From Desulfobacteraceae bacterium (lineage in GTDB: Bacteria > Desulfobacterota > DSM-4660 > Desulfatiglandales > Desulfatiglandaceae), in NCBI GenBank assembly GCA_030611815.1, contig JAUWPC010000093.1, forward strand, positions 1 through 10,861: a stretch of 10,861 nt of DNA, in the 5' to 3' direction. Each line of letters begins with the position of its first letter. The stretch's first letter is position 1. The position numbers were made by a program, and so were the translations under genes. Below are positions 1 to 5,147 of this stretch, one piece after another. Under the pieces are notes generated by a model, which searched no databases, was not told where the DNA came from, and was given only the letters and a program-made list of their open reading frames with translations.

Positions 1-1974
1 AACCACATTCTCGGATGTAAATCCGAATTTTTCATACAGGATCTTACTCGGGGCCGAGGCGCCGAATCGATCCAGAGCGATTATTCTACCCTCATCACCT
101 ACGTAGCGGTGCCATCCCTGTGAGATACCGGCTTCGATCGCAACCCGGGCCTTTATCTCAGGGGGGAGGACCTGACGTCTGTATTTTTGATCCTGCTTAT
201 CAAACAACTCCCAGGATGGCATGCTAACGACACGTACAAACACCCCCTTATGGTCAAGTTTTTCTGACGCCTCGAGGGCTATGTGGACCTCGGAGCCTGT
301 GGCAATCAGGATAATGTCTGGCTTTTTGTCCACGGCATCCTTCAGTATGTAAGCGCCACGGGACAAGTTGTTGGCAGGGGGATAGAGAGTGCGATCAAGC
401 ACAGGGACCCCTTGCCGGGTAAGGGCGAGCGCAACCGGTCCGGTTGACTCTAAGGCCACTTTCCAAGCCTCGGCGGTTTCATTGCTGTCACAAGGTCGTA
501 TAACAGTAAGCTTGGGGATTGCCCTCAAAGACGCTAACTGTTCTACAGGCTGGTGTGTTGGCCCATCTTCCCCTAAACCTATGCTGTCGTGCGTAAAGAT
601 ATAGATGACTTTCAGATCCATCAGGGCTGCCAATCGGATGGCAGGGCGCATATAATCGGAGAAAATAAGAAAAGTCCCCCCGTACGGAATTACGCCCCCA
701 TGAAGCGCCATGCCGTTCAAAATTGCCCCCATCCCGTGTTCCCGCACCCCGAACCTCAGATTGCGCCCATCGTAGGTGTCTGCCTGGAAATCGTGTGAAT
801 CTTTGATCTCTGTTTTGTTGGATGGGGCTAAGTCTGCGGAACCACCTATCAGGTTGGGGAGCTGGTCTGCGATGGCATTCAGGACCGTACCCGAGGCAAC
901 CCTGGTGGCCATCCCTTTGGGATCTGTTGGGAAAGAGGGTATATCCTTGTCCCAGCCCTCCGGAAACACGCCATCCATGAATCTATACCACTCTTCTGCC
1001 AGACCGGGGAATGTCTCACTGTAGGAACGTAGCATCTCCTGCCATAAATCCTCGTTTGTCTGTCCCTTTTCAATTGCCCTACGGAAATGATTTTTCACCT
1101 CTTCAGGGATAATAAAAGAGGGCTTTAAGGGCCAGTGAAGGTTTTCCTTTGTTAGTTGGATCTCTTCTTTACCTAAGGGCTCTCCGTGAGCAGAGGGGTG
1201 ATCCTCTTTGTTTGGGCTTCCGTAGCCGATGCGGGTCCTGACCGCAATCAATGAGGGCCTGCCTGTCTCCTCTTGGGCCTTGATTATGGCATCATCAATC
1301 GCCCTCAGATCATTTCCGTCCGTTACCGTTTGCACGTGCCAGCCGTAGGCATTGAAACGGGTTACCCTGTCTTCAGTAAACGTAATGCCTGTGCTGCCCT
1401 CAATGGAAATGTGGTTATCGTCATACAGGTAGATCAGTTTTCCGAGCCTTAGGTGGCCTGCCAAAGAGGCCGCCTCATGGGAGAGACCTTCCATGAGATC
1501 CCCGTCACTGACAATACCGTAGGTGAAATGGTCAACAATCGCTTTGTCCGAACGGTTAAAACGTGCGGCCAAGAAGCGTTCTGTGATGGCCATGCCTACT
1601 CCGCTGGCAAACCCCTGACCCAACGGGCCTGTAGTTATTTCTACACCAGGTATAAGCGAATATTCGGGATGGCCGGGTGTTTTGCTGTCCCACTGGCGAA
1701 AATTCTTGAGATCATCCAGAGATAAATCATATCCTGTTAGATGAAGGAGACTGTAGAGTAACATTGAACCGTGGCCGGGGGAAAGGACAAAGCGGTCCCG
1801 GTTGGGCCACTTGGGGTCGAGAGGGTTGTGCCGCAAGAAGCGGGTCCAGAGGACATAGGCCATGGGGGCGGCGCCCATCGGCATGCCAGGATGCCCCGAA
1901 TTGGCCTTTTCGACCCCGTCTGCTGAGATCATTCTGATGGTATTAACGCACAACTCATCCAGTTTTGATTTCAT
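1..1974 (-). CDS. tkt: Transketolase, C-terminus cut by window edge
   Basis: Transketolase moves two-carbon ketol units between sugar phosphates in the non-oxidative pentose phosphate pathway, using thiamine diphosphate and a divalent metal in the cytoplasm. I translated 658 codons from ATG at 1974 to the window edge with no stop. The N-terminal PP domain shows SGHPG (residues 26-30), LSPGHGS, GPLGQG, and the cofactor motif as SDGDLMEG followed by the DDNHISIEG asparagine. The middle Pyr domain shows FGVREHGMG and GEDGPTHQPVEQ with its conserved histidine. The C-terminal domain includes IATGSEVHIALEA. Family members are about 660-670 residues, so only a short tail is missing. The first glycine of the canonical GDG motif is serine, a substitution I believe occurs in other transketolases. 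The start is supported by AGGAG at 1987-1991 and by the SGHPG position matching the family. It lies 18 bp after the VTT gene, probably in the same transcript. Confidence 0.97.
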   Translation of the reverse strand, partial: MKSKLDELCVNTIRMISADGVEKANSGHPGMPMGAAPMAYVLWTRFLRHNPLDPKWPNRDRFVLSPGHGSMLLYSLLHLTGYDLSLDDLKNFRQWDSKTPGHPEYSLIPGVEITTGPLGQGFASGVGMAITERFLAARFNRSDKAIVDHFTYGIVSDGDLMEGLSHEAASLAGHLRLGKLIYLYDDNHISIEGSTGITFTEDRVTRFNAYGWHVQTVTDGNDLRAIDDAIIKAQEETGRPSLIAVRTRIGYGSPNKEDHPSAHGEPLGKEEIQLTKENLHWPLKPSFIIPEEVKNHFRRAIEKGQTNEDLWQEMLRSYSETFPGLAEEWYRFMDGVFPEGWDKDIPSFPTDPKGMATRVASGTVLNAIADQLPNLIGGSADLAPSNKTEIKDSHDFQADTYDGRNLRFGVREHGMGAILNGMALHGGVIPYGGTFLIFSDYMRPAIRLAALMDLKVIYIFTHDSIGLGEDGPTHQPVEQLASLRAIPKLTVIRPCDSNETAEAWKVALESTGPVALALTRQGVPVLDRTLYPPANNLSRGAYILKDAVDKKPDIILIATGSEVHIALEASEKLDHKGVFVRVVSMPSWELFDKQDQKYRRQVLPPEIKARVAIEAGISQGWHRYVGDEGRIIALDRFGASAPSKILYEKFGFTSENVV

Positions 1975-1986
1975 TTCCTGTTTAAG

Positions 1987-1991
1987 CTCCT
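1987..1991 (-). promoter_or_regulatory. Ribosome binding site of tkt
   Basis: Read on the minus strand, AGGAG lies 12 bases before the ATG at 1974, inside the short gap after the VTT stop codon. It fixes the transketolase start and implies independent initiation within a shared transcript. Confidence 0.6.
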
Positions 1992-1992
1992 T

Positions 1993-2709
1993 TCAGTTCT
2001 GTTTAGAATTTGATAGCCGGCCCTTGACCCGCTTGAGTATCATGGGGATAAAAAAGGAAAAAATAAAGAGAATGACCGCAAAAAAGACTTCTAAGGAAAT
2101 CAGATTTTCCCACATGCCGGAGACCCACACCTCTTTTAATGTCCCGCTCAAGAACGTGATAACGAAAATAGAGACCGGGACTCCCAACCCTGTCCCGAAG
2201 AAATAGTCCCGGAAACGGACCTTGGTCAGGCTCAGACCGTAGTTCATAGGGGTAAAGGGAGAATTGAGCAACCGCAAGTAAAGGACCGTTGTAAATCCGT
2301 TTCTTTCAATCGCGTCATCATATTTTCTTAGCCGGTCTCCGATCATGGAGGCGATAAAATCTCTCCCCAAGGTTCTTCCCACAAAGAATGCGACGCTGGC
2401 ACCACCCAGCGCCCCAAGCCATCCACAAAAAAATCCCCAGCCGGCCCCAAAGAGTCCGGCCCCTAATATGATTGGGATGCTTGCCGGAACAAAGAGGGAT
2501 ATGGCAATGGCCTCGAGAACAATGAAGAGTACCGGGGCCCATAATCCAGTTGCAGCCAAGACACGGCTCAATGATTGGGGTGTGAGGAAATCCTTCAGAG
2601 GCGTAACCCGGTAAAGAGAAACAGCCCCGATAATAAAGAGGATAAGGATCAGGAATTTCCCCAATGCTCCCTTTGTAATTTTTTCTTTTTGATTAGACGT
2701 CTTTTCCAT
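1993..2709 (-). CDS. TVP38/TMEM64 (VTT/DedA-superfamily) inner membrane protein
   Basis: This is a 238-residue integral membrane protein of the TVP38/TMEM64 family (VTT domain, related to DedA). The N-terminal helix spans about residues 18-34. It is followed by the VTT core: hydrophobic segments around 56-73, the glycine-rich GAGLFGAGWG (83-92), the GRTLGRDF motif (111-118), and LRLLNSPFTPMNYGL (145-159) with a following helix containing a conserved-looking G-x-P. A last helix at about 206-224 ends in a basic tail. Family members are membrane-embedded; DedA relatives are tied to lipid or undecaprenyl-phosphate movement and membrane homeostasis, but the substrate of this protein cannot be read from sequence. 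I chose ATG at 2709; an upstream in-frame TTG at 2721 would add four residues but has AGGG only two bases away. It is the first gene of a likely two-gene unit with tkt. Confidence 0.85.
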   Translation of the reverse strand: MEKTSNQKEKITKGALGKFLILILFIIGAVSLYRVTPLKDFLTPQSLSRVLAATGLWAPVLFIVLEAIAISLFVPASIPIILGAGLFGAGWGFFCGWLGALGGASVAFFVGRTLGRDFIASMIGDRLRKYDDAIERNGFTTVLYLRLLNSPFTPMNYGLSLTKVRFRDYFFGTGLGVPVSIFVITFLSGTLKEVWVSGMWENLISLEVFFAVILFIFSFFIPMILKRVKGRLSNSKQN

Positions 2710-3080
2710 ACGACATAACAAGCCCTAAGATACGCTCTCTTTACCAGCTTTTTAACGTCTAATCAACGAGGAACGATCAAATTTTGGCCAGTGGACAGAT
2801 CCATCAAGATTTTGTCTGGCGATTCAGCGGTGCTATTAGATTATTAGATCTGTCCCCGCAATTTTGCCCATATCAACTCCAGATACTCATGCAGGGCTCG
2901 CCTAAGCTCGTGAATCTTGCATCATGAAAACTTCAGTCGTTGTTGAATAAGATGTTGATAGAATTGCCCCGGCATTGCAAAAAGATATTGTAAAAAGCGT
3001 TAAAAGAAGATACAACTCCTCTCAATCATTTTTCTCTAATGTTGCGAGTTTTGTGTGGTCGTGTTTATGGGGGAATTCTT
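2710..3080. other. Intergenic region between divergent genes
   Basis: This 371-bp stretch separates the minus-strand VTT gene from the plus-strand zinc-ribbon gene. It should hold promoters for both. I find no strong consensus box for either: the best plus-strand match is TTGTAA at 2988-2993 with TACAAC at 3011-3016 and a 17-base spacer, which is weak. It contains an imperfect inverted repeat (2778-2866) and a small reading frame interrupted by a stop (2924-3088). No RNA gene or conserved protein was recognised. Confidence 0.6.
2778..2866. repeat. Imperfect inverted repeat, REP/MITE-like
   Basis: Two arms face each other: GGACAGATC at 2793-2801 and its exact reverse complement GATCTGTCC at 2847-2855. 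Both are extended outward by A/T-rich ends (CAAATTTTGG at 2778-2787, CAATTTTG at 2859-2866) that also pair imperfectly. The total span is about 89 bp with a 45-base centre. The core reads GCGGGGACAGATC on the minus strand. GGGGACAGA-type ends remind me of REP-like sequences near IS200-like (RAYT) transposases in Desulfobacterota; that link is recollection, while the inverted symmetry is directly visible. Confidence 0.5.
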
Positions 3081-3308
3081 ATGGATGACATCTTAGACTT
3101 TTTTGTGTGTGATAGCTGCTCAAACAAGGACTTCAGTCGCCTTTATAATTTTTACCTCCGGTTTCACGGAGTCAATTTTTCTGATGAATTAATCTATGAT
3201 GAAATGGTAGAAGAACGGTATCAATGCACAGAGTGCCAAAAGAACTTTACAAAAAAGGAGATAGAAGAGGGTTTGTCTGAACTCCGCAAAAAACGCAAAA
3301 TGGACTAA
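3081..3308 (+). CDS. Small zinc-ribbon-like protein with two CxxC knuckles
   Basis: This encodes 75 residues and is the only plus-strand gene in the window. I do not recognise a named family. It has CDSC at residues 10-13 and CTEC at 49-52, the two-knuckle arrangement of a zinc ribbon, separated by an aromatic-rich segment with an acidic stretch before the second pair (about 35-46). The C-terminus from about residue 57 is a charged, probably helical tail rich in K, E and R. Such proteins usually bind one zinc and contact nucleic acid or a partner protein; the role here is unknown. The start is ATG at 3081, preceded by GGGGG at 3069-3073; an in-frame ATG at 3039 would add 14 residues that look less protein-like and lack a clear ribosome site. 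It converges on rng, with a hairpin between the two stop codons. It appears to be a single-gene unit. Confidence 0.7.
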   Translation: MDDILDFFVCDSCSNKDFSRLYNFYLRFHGVNFSDELIYDEMVEERYQCTECQKNFTKKEIEEGLSELRKKRKMD

Positions 3309-3312
3309 GGGT

Positions 3313-3348
3313 GATGCCCATGTAAAAAGGACTTTTTACATGGGCATC
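3313..3348. terminator. Perfect 17-bp hairpin between convergent genes
   Basis: Bases 3313-3329 and 3332-3348 are perfect reverse complements with only two bases between them, so the real loop is about four. The structure starts four bases after the stop of the zinc-ribbon gene and overlaps the first two positions of the rng stop codon. It is symmetric, so it can act on both strands as a shared terminator. Neither side has a clean U-run after the stem; the nearest T-run lies inside the stem, so intrinsic termination is plausible but not textbook. It could alternatively protect transcript 3' ends. Confidence 0.6.
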
Positions 3349-4879
3349 AAGGGTTTATCTCATATTGTTCTAAATGAAAGGTTTTTTTGCCGATGATTAT
3401 TATTCCCCTGCCTATCCTTTTTTCCAAATCGATAATTGCTTTCTGCTCATCTTCCCTTAAGACTGTTTCTATTTCCCGGTTTACCAGGACATAGACTTGT
3501 CCCCCTTCTTCAGGGTTAGTGTACTCTCTTTCCAGATCTCTGAATATCTCGTAGCAGATGGTCTTGGCTGACTTGAGGGTGCCTCGGCCCTCGCAGTAGA
3601 AGCAGCTATTGCTCAGTAGCCGATTCAGGCTCGCCCTGGTTCTCTTTCGGGTCATCTCAATAAGCCCTAAATCTGAGATCTGAAGGATATTTGTTTTTGC
3701 TTTATCCCTGCTCAGTGCCTCTTTAAGGGCCATGGACACTCGTTCACGGTTTGAGGGCTTTTCCATGTCAATAAAGTCGATAACAATAAGGCCACCTATA
3801 TTCCTGAAGCGAAGCTGGTAGGCAATTTCTTTAACCGCTTCCAGATTTGTCTTAAAGATGGTTTCTTCCAGGTTCCTTTTGCCAACGTAACTACCGGTAT
3901 TTACATCTATTGCTGTGAGGGCCTCCGTAAGTTCAATCACGATATAGCCCCCTGATTTTAGCCAGATCTTATTGCCAAGCGCCCGCGAAATTTCTATTTC
4001 AATGCCAAAGGCGTCGAAGATAGGATCAGCCCCCTCATAAAGCTCAACAGAGTACTTTAGGGTAGGGTCGAATGTGTCGATAAATTCCATTATGTTTTCG
4101 TACTCTTCATCCGAGTCAATAATCAGACGGTCAACCTCCTTTGTAAAGAGATCCCGAACCGCCCTCAGGGAAATGGATAGATCCTTGTGTAACAGGCCAG
4201 GGCTTGTCCCTTTTTCCATTTTTCCCTGGATGTTGTCCCAGAGCTTCAGGAGGAAGCCCATCTCAGCCTCTAATTTCTTTTCGGTGCCATCTTCAGCGAC
4301 TGTCCTTACAATGAATCCGAGAGGCCCAGGTCTGACTTTCCTGATAATTCCCTTGAGTCTTTCCCTTTCCTCTTTATCCTCTATTCTTCGAGAGATCCCG
4401 ATATGGTTAACAGTGGGCATAAGGACAAGGTGTCTACCTGGGAGTGAGATATGAGAAGTCAGCCGGGCGCCTTTGTTTCCTAAAGGTTCTTTTGCTACTT
4501 GGACCATGATATTCTGACCTTCATGGAGCAAGTCCTCAATTTGCAGAGAGGTTTCATGTAGTTGATCAATTTGTGATATTTCAGAATCGATTGGATCAAT
4601 GTCTTGATCGGTACTGGCATTTGCAAGCATCATCTGCTCAAGATCTGAAAAATCCCTGTAAACATCTGCAACGTAAAGGAAAGCCGTTCTGCCCAAGCTG
4701 ATGTCCACGAATGAAGCCTGCATACCCGGGAGTACCCTGGCTACCCTTCCTCGATAGATGTTTCCCATCAATTCCTGACTGCGATCTCTTTCAATATGAA
4801 GTTCTACAACAACGCCGTTTTCAACAAGGGCGACCCTGGTTTCGTAAGACCTGGCATTAATGATAAGTTCATTGGTCAT
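3347..4879 (-). CDS. rng: Ribonuclease G (Rne/Rng family)
   Basis: This endoribonuclease of the RNase E/G family cuts single-stranded A/U-rich RNA in rRNA maturation and mRNA decay, in the cytoplasm. The protein has 510 residues; E. coli RNase G has 489. The S1 RNA-binding domain starts near residue 38 (IYRGRVARVLPGMQASFVDI) and carries an acidic, Q/D-rich insertion at about 78-118. The catalytic core shows D325 in AIDVNTG and D368 in VIDFID; their 43-residue spacing equals that of D303 and D346 in E. coli RNase E. The zinc-link cysteines C426 and C429 lie 58 residues after D368, as in RNase E, but read CFYC rather than the common CPxC. There is no RNase E-type degradosome scaffold tail. The start is supported by AAGGAG at 4888-4893. 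It lies downstream of the radical SAM gene across a 268-bp repeat-bearing leader and may have its own promoter. Confidence 0.95.
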   Translation of the reverse strand: MTNELIINARSYETRVALVENGVVVELHIERDRSQELMGNIYRGRVARVLPGMQASFVDISLGRTAFLYVADVYRDFSDLEQMMLANASTDQDIDPIDSEISQIDQLHETSLQIEDLLHEGQNIMVQVAKEPLGNKGARLTSHISLPGRHLVLMPTVNHIGISRRIEDKEERERLKGIIRKVRPGPLGFIVRTVAEDGTEKKLEAEMGFLLKLWDNIQGKMEKGTSPGLLHKDLSISLRAVRDLFTKEVDRLIIDSDEEYENIMEFIDTFDPTLKYSVELYEGADPIFDAFGIEIEISRALGNKIWLKSGGYIVIELTEALTAIDVNTGSYVGKRNLEETIFKTNLEAVKEIAYQLRFRNIGGLIVIDFIDMEKPSNRERVSMALKEALSRDKAKTNILQISDLGLIEMTRKRTRASLNRLLSNSCFYCEGRGTLKSAKTICYEIFRDLEREYTNPEEGGQVYVLVNREIETVLREDEQKAIIDLEKRIGRGIIIIGKKTFHLEQYEINP

Positions 4880-4887
4880 GGGGTGAT

Positions 4888-4893
4888 CTCCTT
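4888..4893 (-). promoter_or_regulatory. Ribosome binding site of rng
   Basis: Read on the minus strand, AAGGAG sits eight bases before the ATG at 4879. The strong site argues for this start over any upstream extension through the repeat element. Confidence 0.7.
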
Positions 4894-4934
4894 GTCTACG
4901 ATCGTAAGCCCTAAGCCGGATAAACCGGAACCAA

Positions 4935-5043
4935 ATTGAATATTGACTATTGAATATTGACTATTTGTGGTATCGCTTTGCTCTGTCTTTTCTATTAAAA
5001 TCGGCAGCATTCCTTCAATCTTCAATCGAAAATCGTCAATATT
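4935..5043. repeat. MITE-like inverted-repeat element in the rng leader
   Basis: The left end carries a 14-bp unit (ATTGAATATTGACT) twice in tandem, 4935-4948 and 4949-4962, then a partial third. The right end (about 5014-5043) carries related ATTGA/ATTGAAG units in inverted orientation; its reverse complement begins ATATTGACGATTTTCGATTG. Between them lies a segment with GGTATCGCTTTGCTCTGTC on one side and GGCAGCATTCC on the other, whose GCT...AGC and TTTT...AAAA parts can pair. The whole is about 109 bp with no transposase. Similar AATCGAAAATCGTCAAT-type strings recur between genes in Desulfobacterota as far as I recall. It would lie in the rng leader of any transcript from the upstream gene. 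Confidence 0.6.
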
Positions 5044-5083
5044 TAGCGAATCCCTTTTCAAAAGTCACAATTTACCAACGCAT

Positions 5084-5105
5084 AAATCATGCGCAAACAT
5101 GATTT
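5084..5105. other. Short perfect inverted repeat after the radical SAM gene
   Basis: AAATCATG at 5084-5091 and CATGATTT at 5098-5105 are exact reverse complements around a six-base centre. On the minus strand it comes 43 bases after the stop codon of the radical SAM gene and before the rng leader repeat. There is no U-run behind it on that strand, so it could be a weak terminator, an RNA processing site (RNase E/G acts on such A/U-rich regions) or an operator. Confidence 0.35.
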
Positions 5106-5147
5106 GATTTTAATAAATAGGTACTAAGCCGGGAGAGTCGGAATTGT

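Noticed and set aside
1862..2206. 114-codon plus-strand frame across the tkt/VTT junction
   Set aside because: It runs antisense through two recognised genes and their junction, so it is very unlikely to be coding.
2961..2980. Possible sigma54 promoter (GG-N10-GC) before the zinc-ribbon gene
   Set aside because: TTGC is present at 2975-2978 but no GG stands at the required distance upstream.
4074..4454. 126-codon plus-strand frame opposite rng
   Set aside because: Antisense shadow of the RNase catalytic region; serine- and arginine-rich composition typical of a reverse frame.
4876..5061. 61-codon minus-strand frame just before rng, overlapping its ATG
   Set aside because: It is a translation through the inverted-repeat element (NSQYSIVNIQF comes from the tandem ATTGAATATTGACT units). 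It shows no domain, and rng has its own strong ribosome site.
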